NCBI GenBank assembly: GCA_950295325.1 | Contig: OX485803.1 | Span: 4,028,001-4,092,000, forward strand | Reading direction: 5' to 3' | DNA length: 64,000 nt | From: Polytrichum commune | Lineage: Eukaryota > Streptophyta > Polytrichopsida > Polytrichales > Polytrichaceae | Shown: positions 13,149 to 23,809 of the stretch, piece by piece | Numbering within the stretch: position 1 is the stretch's first letter | Layout: every line of letters begins with the position of its first letter | Notes under the pieces: model-generated | The model's input: the letters and a program-made list of their open reading frames with translations, nothing else | Databases searched by the model: none | Told to the model about the DNA's origin: nothing | Position numbers and translations under genes: made by a program

Positions 13149-14557
13149 TGTGAGCCCAAAATGGTGCCCACATGTGGTGATCAACTCTTCGAAATCAATT
13201 TTAGTTTGACTTTGAGGCGTTATGATTATTCACAAAACATAAAAAGAGTGAAGTGTAGTGTGGATTTAAGTGTAGGCATTAGGATGTGTTGTGTGGTTAT
13301 TTCAAGGGTTGAGTTCAATAGGAGAATGCCTTGATTATGTGAGTAGGGGATAAGGTGAGGCAAGGTGAGCTCCGCGGGTTAAATGCCCACTTTTGGATCC
13401 ATCTTATTAGTTTAGGAAGAAGGAAGCTTGGTGGAAGGGGATTAGTCCCTACTTTGAAGGTGAAGGTTAAGGGATTGTGATTGGAGGTGCTAATCCTCTC
13501 ACCCTATCCTCACCTTTCTCTCCCTCTCCCCCTCTCTCCCTCTTTGCTACTTAAGGTGTTTTCTCTCTCATTTTCCTCTCTCTCCATCAAGTGCTCTCAA
13601 GGGAGCAAGCTCTGAAGAGCTTGAGCCACGTGTGTGGGTTATTAGTTTTAGTGAAGTTAATTAGTTAAGCTCTCTCTCTCAAGGCCTCCCAAGTGAGTGA
13701 GCTCTTAGAGCTTAAGATTGCATGTAGTGATTAGGTGGTAGTTAGTGAAAGTAATGTGTTAGATTAGTTCATGACTTAGAAGCAAAGAAAAGAAAAGAAA
13801 AGAATAATTTAGAAAACCTTGATTAGGGGATGGGGAGGGTTGTAGTAAAGGTAGCCAAGGCTGCTGGATTGTATTTCTGTTGGGCCTAAGGCTAAGGGCA
13901 GCCAAGGCTGCTGGATTGTATTTCTGCTGGGCCTACACCCAGGAGCGGAGCTGCTGGACCGTATTTCTGCTGGGCCAAGGCCAAGGAGCTGGACTGCGGG
14001 ACCGTACTTCGGCTGGGCTTCAGTTAGTTCGTTAGCTTTGATAAGTTAGGCTACTATGGGGGGGGGGTAGTTAGGCTAATCCCTTGCGGGATTGCTAGAC
14101 CATACTAGATTCTTTCATGCCATCTTGGTTCTTAGGTAAAGTTGGATTCATTAGGAAAATAGAAGTGTGTGTGAATCTTGAATGTGTTGGTGGTTACCCA
14201 TCGAGGTAAGTGTTTTTAAACACTCGTACTCTTTGGTTGGAATAAATCACGTGCATGATTAATGGAGAATGTGGAGGATCCTAGTGAGGACAAGATAAAG
14301 GAAGTAAAAATCAAGAAGTCTAGAGGGATCTCTTTAAGGGCATGTGTGGCCAAGGCCGTGGGTTGGACCTTTGAGAAATCAAATTCCACTACGAGCAACG
14401 ATGCTCACAATAACAAAGCAAGTTGAGTTGAGATGAAGTTAGTACCTAGGACATAAGAGCCATATAGCAATCCACATTATGGTATTAGGAATTGAATGTG
14501 ATTCTCAAAGCCATCACCCGGACTAGGACGCTTAAGGGTGGTGGGTTTGGCCTCACA
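13149..14557 (+). mobile_element. Solo LTR-1 inside the MULE-1 transposase
   Basis: The insertion starts TGTGAGCCCAAAATGG and ends GGTTTGGCCTCACA, so it has TG...CA ends with a 6-bp terminal inversion (TGTGAG/CTCACA). It is flanked by the 5-bp duplication tcagg (13144-13148 and 14558-14562). Removing it and one duplication restores the transposase frame (SSG|ATTEEG). No internal retroelement region or primer site is present, so a recombined solo LTR of 1409 bp is the simplest reading. It belongs with LTR-2 and LTR-3 in this window. Internal parts are CT-rich (13500-13600) and contain a minisatellite. Confidence 0.88.
13851..14025 (+). repeat. Minisatellite in solo LTR-1
   Basis: Three to four imperfect units of roughly 45-50 bp, each with a 'gctgctggattgtatttctg'-like core followed by a ctgggc box. 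The last units are more diverged and GC-rich. Confidence 0.8.
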
Positions 14558-16450
14558 TCAGGGGCAACCACCGAGGAGGGCATATACAGTTTGTCGGAAT
14601 GGTTGGGGTTTTGGCATTATCGATATAGACAATGGGGAGGTCACATGCTCATTGTAAGTTTCTCCTATACACAAGTGCCCCTCCTCTACTATTGATAAAA
14701 TTGTTGTGTCATCTCAATTTTTAAAACTAAAAATATTCCCAATATGTACTACAGGATCTGGCTTTGGATCAGCGTGCTAAGATGCCAACTTGCAACCTAG
14801 CAGAAGCAGTGCATAACAAGTGGCTACAACAATCAGGGAACAAAATGACATGCTTGTACGAGGCAACCGTGGATGACATAATCCGCGCATTCATGCAAAT
14901 CGCAAATTATCGTTCTTGGCTTAAAGGGAGTTCTTCAGGGAAAGGGCCAGATCAAGCATCATTGAAGCTCAAAGCTGCAACACACACTGGTGATCCCAAG
15001 CTTATTGCAGAGGCAAGGAGGTCATATCCTGGGGAAGAGGATCTTAATACAAGGAATTGTGCACTTGAGGGCTTTGAGTTGTTTGGATCAACCAAGAGAA
15101 AACTAGACTTACCACCTGGATCTGAGTATGATTCTCATCGTCCCGACAAAGTGAACTACTCCATCCCTCACCCTAATACAAGGTCAACGAGGGCACGCAT
15201 AGATGAATCCTTCAAGCGTGATGAGAATATGGTGTCTCACACCACTAATGTGTTGGAGTCAGAGTGTCCTGAATCCCAATGGTATAATTCACAATTGCCT
15301 TATCCGTCCAAGAAAGAGTGTCAGGCATTGTAGGCCAATACTGGACATCCATGTAGGGCTAAAGTTGGGAAAAATATACATGGCACACTTGCGCCAATGT
15401 ACACATGCATGAAAAAAGAATACCGTTCCAACAACCATGTTCCAACAAATTTTTGGTTTTGTGGAGATGACAGTAATCAATGTGTGAAGGGGAGCAAGAA
15501 GAAATGGGTGTTTGATTGGCCAAATCTCCCTAAGGTGTGGCCAGTGAAGGTTGGTACAAACCTTACACAGGAGGAGGTGTTTGCATTGGAAGATGTTGGG
15601 TTTCAACTGCAACAGAAAGAGGCACTGTCACCACGTCGTCGATTGAGAACAATGACAAACCTCTCCATCCCTCGTTCACATTTTTGTGTTCCTCCAAACC
15701 CAAATGCGCATCTAAACACACGGTTTTCTAAGGCAGTTCAACGGAAAATGACAACACCATTATCAAAGCATAGGAATAAATGGGAGAACGCATTACACAT
15801 GGATGGGTATTATGTGGTTGGTGTGACTCCCATTCCATACCCTGGATACGGATGCATCATAACCATAGTTTCCAAAGAAGAGAAGACATACCTTGTCTCC
15901 ATTGCAGATATTCCACAATGCACTTGCCCGGACTTTGTGAAAATGTTGTCTTTGGCAGTGGGAAAAAGGGGTCAGTGGGTTTCATGCAAGCACTTGTATT
16001 ACGTGTTCAGGTATTTGTGCAAGGTTGACTACGCCACTGACAAGTTCATTCATGCACCGATATTCAGCTACAATGAGGTGATGCGACTTCTTGAGCTCGC
16101 GGGTGTTGCAGAAGAGGCGTAGTGGCATAGGGGTGAAGGGCATGGACGCAATTATTCATCATTTTTACATATATAGAAATAATTGTGTGTATCCATATGA
16201 AATGTATGTAGTATAAACTGATGGTACAACTAAATAGTTGTTTGTCACAATAAAGTGCTCGACATTTCAATGCCGTACTTGACATGTCAATAAAATGCCT
16301 ATCACCGTGGATCAACAAACTTCCTGAAATCCATGGTAATAGGGCCGAGTTCAATACATTTTTTTCCCACAATTTTGTTTTCATAATATATAATCCAACT
16401 ATATTGGAATATTTTCTTTTAAAATCCTATTATTGGTCATTTTTTTGTTG

Positions 16451-16516
16451 ACTGCTCACATGTTACCGCTCACTGCTCACTGCTCACCGCTCAACGCTCA
16501 CATGCTAGCTTCCCTC
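16451..16516 (-). repeat. MULE-1 right terminal inverted repeat
   Basis: Read on the minus strand it starts GAGGGAAGCTAGCATG and continues with TGAGCGT, TGAGCGG and TGAGCAG words, pairing with 7131-7193 and closely matching the left end of MULE-2. The 318 bp between the transposase stop and this repeat hold no gene. Confidence 0.9.
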
Positions 16517-16526
16517 GCCAAAGAGG

Positions 16527-17240
16527 GTACGTGGTGTGATAGGCAAAGTGTGACTTGATTCCATGTGCAATAAGAGGCATGTGCAGGGAATGGCATGCAT
16601 TGGAATATGCACCATTATACGAGAATATGTCAGGGATGTATTGATGGCATTGTTGGGCATGCACCATAGTAAAGAGCTTTCTTCAAAGTAAATTGACAAT
16701 TTTAGTATTGGCTTCCATTGGATGTTGAAATGTGTGTTGAATACCTATATTGGCAGTTTTTATTTTGCGACATGTTGAACCTCATTCTTAAACCTTAATG
16801 GTCCAAATTATTCTCAAAACTCTTCATTGCCACATTGAACGTAATATTGTAAATCCAAGGCAATGTCATAGCTTGATCTACTCTACTTATTTTAGATGTT
16901 TAAAATTCATTCCCATGACCTGGCAAGTTCATAAAACCATAAACATAAGTCATATAGCCTACATAAGTTATATAGGCTAGTGTCAATGGCATTTAAAGAT
17001 GCGTGTAAGCCGCCATGGACCTTCTGACACAAATTTCTTTCAATTTTTCCACGAAAGATATCACATCAAGGTAGTTATGGATGCCAACATGTATTTGACC
17101 GCCATTACACATATCATGACATTATAATTTGCTTATTTACATTAAAAACACTTGTCCCTCATCGGTCCCCCTAGTTGAACTCTTCCTATGCAACTATTTG
17201 TTGCCGGTGTCTCATGCAACAGATTTTCTAGTTATTTTCC
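16527..17240. other. Intergenic DNA between MULE-1 and a MULE relic
   Basis: No gene or element recognised. It is AT-rich. Its 3' part may belong to the eroded 5' half of the following MULE relic. Confidence 0.4.
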
Positions 17241-17249
17241 ATGTTACAA

Positions 17250-18470
17250 AATCCACATATGCTGGTAGCGATTCGGGTGATCCTATGGAAAATTGTAAGT
17301 GGACTATCAATTTGGGCAAGGTAACTAATAGAATATATCAAACCTCTCTTGAAATTTCAGCACAAGCAAATATGCAAGGATTACAAGATGCGTAGAGAAT
17401 GGACACTCAAACTAAATATCATGTGATTTGTTCATGGTGGTTGTCTTCCGGAGTTGTTAGGAAGAAGGCATTCTTGGTCTTTTGATGTGGTTATGGCATT
17501 GCAAAGCAATGGGGTGATCATTTGCTTATTGTAACTACATTACCAAAATGTGTTATTGATGTTGGTTTTTGTACATGCTAGAATTGTGATGTTCTTCTTA
17601 TCCCCAGCTCTAGTGGGGTTCACAATAGATGAACATGTTGAAATACCAACATGCAACCTTGCAGAGATAGTGCACAACAAATGGCTCCAATGGTCCAACT
17701 ACAAGTTCACTTGCCTGTACAAAGCCATAGTGGAAAATTTGATCCGTGCCTTCATGCATATTGTAATTTATAGGGCATGGTTAAAAGGGGTTCCTACTAA
17801 TAAAGGCCATGATTTAGTGTCTTTGAAACTTAAAGACGCTTTCAATCGTGGAGATTCAAAGCTTTTGGTAGAGACCATGACGTCTCACCTAGGGCAGAAG
17901 ATATAAACACCAAGGATTGTGCCATGGATGGCTCAAAATGTTTGGGTCCACCAAACAAAAGCTCAACTTGCCACTTGATGTTGTTTGTGACTCACATTGA
18001 CATGTCAAAGTGAACCACTTTATTCATCGCCTAAACATTTGATTAAACATAAGTCTTTGAATTATGTAAAGCATGGTGTGGCTCATACCACATTGGCGAT
18101 AGAAAATAATTGCTTTGCTTCCCAATGATGCATTGCAAGATTTCCCTCCACCTTTGCCAAATGATGTTGGACAATGCATGGACTTTATTTCATGCAAAGT
18201 CGGAATTGGCAAATAGTGGACTCCTACTCCAACTTATAAAGGGTAGAAGAAGGAATTTTGTTCCACCAACAATATGGAGAATGAGTTTTGGTTTTGCATT
18301 GACAACATCAACCGTTATGTGAGTGACAACAAAAAGAAATATGTTCTAATGGGCATATAGTGCCCAATACATGGCCGGTGGAGATAAGAACCAATCTCTT
18401 GAAGGAGGAGGTATTGGTTCTCAAGGACGCCATGTACTATAGGCAGCCGAGAGACACATCAAACTTGCTA
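17250..18470 (+). pseudogene. MULE-3 transposase relic (C-terminal two thirds)
   Basis: Blocks parallel to the MULE-1 transposase occur in the same order but in several frames. TKYHVICSWWLSSG at about 17410 matches the segment before the LTR insertion. A block equivalent to PTCNLAEAVHNKW is at about 17645 (IPTCNLAEIVHNKW). CLYKAIVENLIRAFMHI follows, then DINTKDCAMDGS at about 17900 and TPTYKG/NFVPPT-like sequence near 18230-18280. It breaks off in the region equivalent to EEVFALED (about 18420). The SWIM finger is absent. Stops and small indels are frequent, so it is older than MULE-1 and MULE-2. No terminal repeats were located. Confidence 0.8.
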
Positions 18471-18479
18471 TGGTAATTG

Positions 18480-18696
18480 GCCTTGCATTGAATCATTAAA
18501 TCATTATAATGCCAAGTTTAGACTTTGGACACCTAAAACTCATGTGAGGTTATTATATTTGACATCACAGTTTGCATGTAAGTCTTAATTATTCACATAT
18601 TACCATTCATCACTCTGTCTTAGCTTTACTTATTTATATATCAGTAACATAGACATGATATAGGAAAAATTCGACATTAATTTGTGGACTTAATGA
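18480..18696. other. Short spacer before LTR-2
   Basis: AT-rich, nothing recognised. It ends at the ggaag duplication (18697-18701) of solo LTR-2. Confidence 0.4.
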
Positions 18697-19144
18697 GGAA
18701 GTATGAGCCCAAAATGAGTGCTCATATTGGTTTTATGTTTAGAATTTAATTAGGATTGCATTTGGAGTGCTATTGAAACAATTAAAAGTACAAAAAGAGT
18801 GAGGCTTGGTGTGGATTTATGTTTAGGCCTTAAGCCTATTTGTGTGGTTAATTAGAAGCTTAATGACATTAGGGAGTGTTTTGGTTGAGTGGGTAGTGTT
18901 TGAGGAAGCAAGGGGAAGGGCCTTTGACTTAAATGTTTGAATTAGAACATGTTCTTGTTAGTTTAGGGGGTGAGGGTTTAGTGGATAGGATAAGGTCCTA
19001 CTAAGTAGGAAAAGGTTAGAGAGGTCGTGGTTGTGGGATGCCCTCTCTCATTCCTCCCTCCTCTCTCTCATTCTCTCTCTCTCTCTCGTGTGGTGTGGGG
19101 GTGCATGTGTGTGTGTTTTTTGTAGCATGGTAGAAAATGTAGTT

Positions 19145-19404
19145 GATTAGAGGGGACTTATAGAATATAGTTAATTAGAGGGAACTTATCGAATGTAGTT
19201 GATTAGAGGGACCTATAGAATGTAGTTAATTAGAGGTGCTTTATAGAATTAGTCGATTGAGACCAGCTACTAGGGACTGACGCAACAACTGATTAGCGAC
19301 TGGGGCAACAGTTGATTAAGGGCCGAGACTAGCTACTAGGGACTGAGGCAGCAGCTGATTAGCGACGGAGGCAACAGTTGATTAATGGACCAAGACAGAG
19401 CTTA
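19145..19404 (+). repeat. Minisatellites in LTR-2
   Basis: Four imperfect units of about 29 bp based on tagttgattagaggga and acttatagaat are followed by about two units of roughly 60-70 bp based on ctactagggactgaggcagc and agctgattag. The second repeat type resumes at 26083-26170 on the far side of MULE-2, which confirms that MULE-2 split this repeat. Confidence 0.85.
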
Positions 19405-19414
19405 CTAGGACTGG

Positions 19415-19504
19415 GAGGGAAGCTATCTTATGAGCGATGAGCAGTGAGCGGTGAGCGGTGAGCAGTAACACATGAGCAATGAGCAGTAACATATGAGCAA
19501 TGAC
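19415..19504 (+). repeat. MULE-2 left terminal repeat
   Basis: It begins GAGGGAAGCTATCTTATGAG, followed by about ten iterated TGAGCGG/TGAGCAG/TGAGCAA words with two interspersed AGTAACA boxes. It corresponds to the right end of MULE-1. Confidence 0.9.
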
Positions 19505-19639
19505 TCCAAATTTAGTAAAGACATACGGGTTTAGGGTACATAACCATAATTTTGACAAATTAATTGCATATTTTCAATTGTAAATTGCCAGTATTTTAAA
19601 TGAAGCACACGTGAAAGGACCCTATTGCCATGGATCATT

Positions 19640-20395
19640 TTAAACACTTTCAATCCATTGCTAATTTTTATTATAATAATCCAAACCAATACATGTCATT
19701 TATTGACATCCTTATACATGTAGTTACAACCCACACTTGTACAACTACTCACATTTCACAACACCAACAAGTTCAAGTAGGTGCATAACCTCATTATACG
19801 TATATGTAGGTGTCATAATTGTGAACCACTCAAACCGCTCACGGGCTCAGTTAAGGCCCACAATCTACAAAAGCAAGGAAATTAGATATTACAAATAGTC
19901 AATATGTAGGTAGCTACTAGATTTTGAGACATCCGACTGTAGATGCGAGTTGTGTAAGAGACTGGTATTAGGTCTGGATCAACCCGGGTTCGAATCCGGT
20001 TGGTTACATTGACCGGTGCTATCCCAAATTGAGTTAATGATAAAGTAGGAATAATCTATAGGCGGATACCAAGAAGAGGTTACTACGCGGATGTGCGTAG
20101 AATCTTGTCGATTATTTTTTATTTTTAGAAACTTGTTATTATTTATCTGTGTGATTCAATCAAACCGCTCACGGTTGGGTCGTAGTCTAAATAGAATTGA
20201 AGTTACTGAATCATTTGAAAGACTTTCAGTCCATAACTAATTTTTGTTATAATAATCCAAACCAAAACATGCCATTTATTGACATTCAAATATATGTTGC
20301 TTAATAGAACACTTGCAATACTACTCACATTTTACAATATCAACAAGTTCAAGTAGTTGCATGACCTCATTATATGTATATGTAGGTGCATGAAT
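19640..20395. repeat. Partial duplication of the MULE-2 transposase 3' end
   Basis: The stretch 19640-19830 is repeated with about 563-bp spacing at 20200-20395. Both contain ataataatccaaacca, an atttattgacat box and an aacaagttcaagtag box, the last encoding the transposase C-terminus on the minus strand. The copy nearer the terminal repeat is the extra one. The DNA between them includes the tRNA-like segment. Confidence 0.75.
19920..20135 (+). mobile_element. Possible tRNA-derived SINE
   Basis: A strong tRNA B-box, GGTTCGAATCC, lies at about 19987-19998 inside a T-arm-like stem (ccgggttcgaatccgg). A plausible but weak A-box lies 40-50 bp upstream. The downstream body contains gcggatgtgcgtag and ends in a T-rich tail. 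No full tRNA cloverleaf can be drawn, so a functional tRNA gene is unlikely. No target duplication was identified. Confidence 0.4.
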
Positions 20396-22060
20396 GAACT
20401 TGTCACTCTCGTAATCCACCTTGCACAAAAATCTAAACACATAATAAAGATGTTTACAATACCCTATTTTCCTTTTTTTCCCGATGCATGAGATGACATT
20501 TTCGTGAAATCCGGGCATGTGCAATGCGGAATGTCGCCAATTGTGACATGGTAGGTGATATCCTGCTTGGAGACAATGTTGATTATAACTCCAAAGCCCG
20601 GATATGGAATGGCAGTGACCCCAACCACATAGTAATCTTCCATGAGTCCGGTACTTTCCCATTTGTTTTTGTGATCCGCCAGCGGTGCTGTTGGATTACG
20701 ACGCACTGTCTTCCCAAACCTGAATGTAGGGTGGACGTCCGGGTTTGGTGGCATACAAAAATGCGAGCGAGGGTTGGGAAGAGTTGCGATTGTTGAAAGC
20801 CTACGACGAGGGGACAATGCCTCCCTCTGCTGTAGTTGAAATTCAGCATCTTCAAGTGCCAGAACCTCCTCTCTCCATAGATTGGTACCTATCTTCACCG
20901 GCCACATGTTGGGTACTATAGGCCAATCCAACACATATTTCTTCATACTGCCACTCACACAATGCTTAATATCATCAAGGCAAAACCAAAATTCATACTT
21001 CACATTGTTGGGAGAACAAAATTCCTTCCTGAGCCCTTTGTATGTTGGAGCAGGTGTGCCATGTTTCCCAATCCCGACTTTGGTATTGTACATAGTCCCT
21101 GTAATGGCCTGCAGTATCCAACATCGTTTGGCTGAGTTGGGTGGCAATCTTGCAATGTGTCACTTAGAAACAATACAATCACTCTCTAACACAGATGTGG
21201 TATGAGCCACATCATGAATTGCAAAATTCAACGATTCCTCTATACGTTGACGAGTTGTTCGGGTGTTGAGACGAGGAATGAAATAGTTCACTTTGTCGGG
21301 TCGATGAGAGTCACAATCAACACCCGGTGATAGGTTGAGTTTGCGTTTGGTGGAACCAAAGAGCTCTGATCCTTCCAATGCACAATCTCTAGTGTTGACG
21401 TCTTCTGCCCCTAGATAAGACTTCATGGCATCACCAACATTTTTGGATCTCTACACCTGGCAGCCGCTTTGAGTTTCAAGGATGCTGAATCAAGATCTTT
21501 ACCATCAGACCCCCTTTCAACCATGACCGGTAATTTGCAATTTGCATGAAGGCACGGATCATGTCATCCACTATACCTTCATATAAACAAGTCATCTTGT
21601 TGCCAGACTGTTGGAGCCATTTTTTGTGTACAGTCTCTGCAAGGTTGCATGTTGGCATTTCCGCACGTTGTTCTATTGTCATATCCTATGAACAATACAC
21701 AAATATGAGGATAATAAAAATATAAGAAATATATAATAATGAAAGAAAAATGAATGACATTGAATATTGAATTTTGATATGTACTTACAAATAACATATG
21801 ACCACCCCATTGTCTGTAACGAAAGTGCTAAAAACCCAACCACTCTGAAAGGCCAAAGATGCCTTCTTCTGAGGCAAATCCGAATGACAACCACCAAGAA
21901 CGAATCACATGATACTTAGTCTCGGCGTCGTCCATTGTTTTCGCGTCTTTGTAATCCTTGCATAATTACTTGTGTTGAAACTGCAAGGATGGTTTGATAT
22001 ATTTTTGGGTCATCTTATCCAAGCTCGTAGACCAATGGAAAAGACATGTACGCTCACGTG
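20321..22060 (-). pseudogene. MULE-2 transposase remnant (C-terminal part)
   Basis: The minus strand carries the same order of blocks as MULE-1 from the HWSxxLDK box onwards: TCLFHWSTSLDKM (about 22030), KYHVIRSWWLS, an intron between the GGHMLF codons and DMTIEQRAEMPTCNLAE (about 21690-21800), HKKWLQQSGNKMTCLYEG, LALEDAEFQLQQREALSPRR, VVGVTAIPYPGFG and the SWIM half-motif CTCPDF, then CKHLYYVFRFLC. A frameshift in the Lys-rich stretch near 20470 splits the SWIM finger, and other frameshifts lie near 21460-21500. A TAG at about 21830 replaces the Trp seen in MULE-1 (GFWHY). Everything N-terminal to the HWS box, including the two DDE Asp boxes, is deleted. Confidence 0.85.
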
Positions 22061-22544
22061 CAATCATGAAGAAATACGCAACACAATACGAAAAAGAAGA
22101 ACAATCTTCTCAGGCGGAGATGGAGGTAGGTTGTACGAACGAAATCGTAAGAAAATAACTTTAAAATCAAAATAAATTTGAAGGTATGTAATGTATACTA
22201 TATTGTGCACGCCGAGAATACGATTCCAACGGTATATAGCATGAACAAAATGATTTTGTTTTGCATGTTTTAGAGCCAAAAAAACAATTAGAGCATCTTA
22301 GATTCTTCTAAAATCTTCAAAAAATGAAAATTTTATGCAGGAAATCTAATCATATTAATTTCAGTAGACTTTGGCGATTTATGTAAAATTGATATCATCT
22401 CCAAAAATTCTGGAAAAAATTGGAGTGAATGGAAAGGCTATAATCTATGCACTTGAGTTTTTTCGGAAATAAATTAGAATATTTGAAAACGTTATAGCAC
22501 TCCGGAAAGTGACTCAAATCAAGGTGTATTTCTCTTCCAAATGG

Positions 22545-23405
22545 GTAGCCGTTAACGGCCACCCTTTTTATGATGCCAACTTCTATGTTCTAGTTTAGGA
22601 TGGCCGTCAACGGCCACCCTTTGTATGATGCTAACTTCTATTTTCTAGTTTAGGGTACCCGTTCTTGGGTTTCAGTCTTCATTTAACAACATATTTTCTT
22701 TGAAATAAAATCACATATATGCATATATTTCTTATGTATGTTCCATCTAAAAGTATGGCCGTTAACGGCCACCCTTTTTATGATGCCAACTTCTGTGTTC
22801 TAGTTTAGGATGGCCGTCAACGGCCACCCTTTGTATGATGCTAATTTCTATTTTCTAGTGTAGGGTACATCTTCTTGGGTTTCAGTCTTCATTTAACACC
22901 ATAATTTCTTTGAAATAAAATCATATATATACATATATTTCTTATGTATGTTCCATCTAAAAGTGTGGCCGTTAACGGCCACCCTTTTTATGATGCCAAT
23001 TTCTGTGTTCTAGTTTAGGGTGGCCGTTAACGGCCACCCTTTGTATGATGCTAACTTCTATTTTCTAGTTTAAGGTACCCCTTCTTGGGTTTCCGTCTTC
23101 ATTTAACAACATAATTTTTTTGAAATAAAATCACATATATACATATATTTCTTATGTTTGTTCCATCTAAAAGTGTGGCCGTCAACGGCCACCCTTTTTA
23201 TGATGCCAACTTCTGTGTTCTAATTTAGGGTGGCCATCAACGGCCACCCTTTGTATAATGCTAATTTCTATTTTCTAGTTTAGGGTACCCCTTCTTGGGT
23301 TTCAGTCTTCATTTAACAACATAATTTCTTTGAAATAAAATCACATATATACATATATTTCTTATGTCTGTTCCATCTAAAATTGTGGTTGTTAACGGCC
23401 ACCCT
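22545..23405. repeat. Tandem array, 210-bp unit, four copies, with GTTAAC palindromes
   Basis: The box gttaacggcc recurs at 22551, 22761, 22971, 23181 (as gtcaacggcc) and 23391, an exact 210-bp spacing. Each unit has two related sub-blocks, each opening with a ggccgttaacggcc or ggccgtcaacggcc core followed by accctttntatgatgc. The core is a perfect 14-bp palindrome. At 23017-23040 it extends to a perfect 24-bp palindrome, and an isolated core lies at 23621-23634. The array sits between the two divergent MULE-2 genes, the same relative place as the unrelated 358-bp array in MULE-1. Confidence 0.95.
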
Positions 23406-23809
23406 TGGTTGCATCTCGAATTTATTGGTATATAAGTTTATTTTTTCATGTATACACGCATTTCCACCCTTATTAAAATTTCATATTCTTTTCTATATAT
23501 GTATTTTTTTCATGTATATATTCATTTCCACCCTTATTAAAATTTTATATTATTTTCTATATATGTATTTTTCTTCATGTATACACTCATTTCCTTCATT
23601 TTTTTTCCTCCAACAAGGGTGGCCGTTAACGGCCATCCATATTGAAATTTCAGATTCTATTCTATATGTGGTTTTCCTTATGTATAGTCTCACTTTCATA
23701 AATATTTTTGTATATTATTTTAGTTTTCATGTGTGATTTCTTTCATATGTATATATTTCTTTTAATTTAGTTTTATCTTTCATATGGATGATATTTTTGT
23801 GATTTAGAT

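Larger units (their letters stand above)
11646..16122 (+). pseudogene. MULE-1 transposase (zinc finger, DDE, SWIM), inactivated
   Basis: One reading frame runs from the array edge to 13148, resumes after a solo LTR at 14563-14653, crosses a GT-AG intron (14654-14754) and ends at 16122, about 980 residues in all. Domains in order: a WRKY/FLYWCH-like zinc finger (CKVC ... GVHNHPV, about 12100-12240); a MULE DDE core with CCDMQSED (about 12785) and FKGFMADSAQANW (about 12880) carrying two candidate catalytic Asp; a conserved PTCNLAEAVHNKW block (about 14780); and a C-terminal SWIM zinc finger CTCPDF ... SCKHLYYVF (about 15920-16010). The role would be DNA cleavage and joining at the MULE ends. 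In-frame stops lie at 12181, 12709, 12721, 13033 and 15331. The related copies have Trp (TGG) opposite 12721 and Gln (CAG) opposite 15331. No frameshift was seen. The true start is not visible: sequence upstream of 11646 is tandem array. Confidence 0.88.
7131..16516 (+). mobile_element. MULE-1, end-to-end Mutator-like element with cargo gene
   Basis: The 10-bp sequence gccaaagagg occurs at 7121-7130 and again at 16517-16526, immediately outside inverted ends (GGGGAGTGCTATC at the left; the complement of GAGGGAAGCTAGC at the right). The inverted ends continue for about 60 bp as variants of TGAGCGG/TGAGCAG. A 9-10-bp duplication is the hallmark of Mutator-like transposition. Contents from left to right are a minus-strand DNA-methyltransferase-like gene, a 358-bp tandem array and a plus-strand transposase pseudogene interrupted by a solo LTR. 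The two genes diverge from the centre, unlike maize MuDR, where the two genes converge from TIR promoters. Total length is 9386 bp including the 1.4-kb LTR. The element must have been mobilised by some transposase at insertion, but its own gene now has at least five in-frame stops. Confidence 0.93.

Noticed and set aside
11773-16122. Stop-codon reassignment or programmed readthrough in the transposase
   Set aside because: All three stop codons appear across the copies and related copies have sense codons at two of the sites, so mutational decay explains it better.
19985-20005. tRNA gene suggested by GGTTCGAATCC
   Set aside because: No acceptor stem, D-arm or anticodon arm can be drawn around it; a SINE or chance B-box is more likely.
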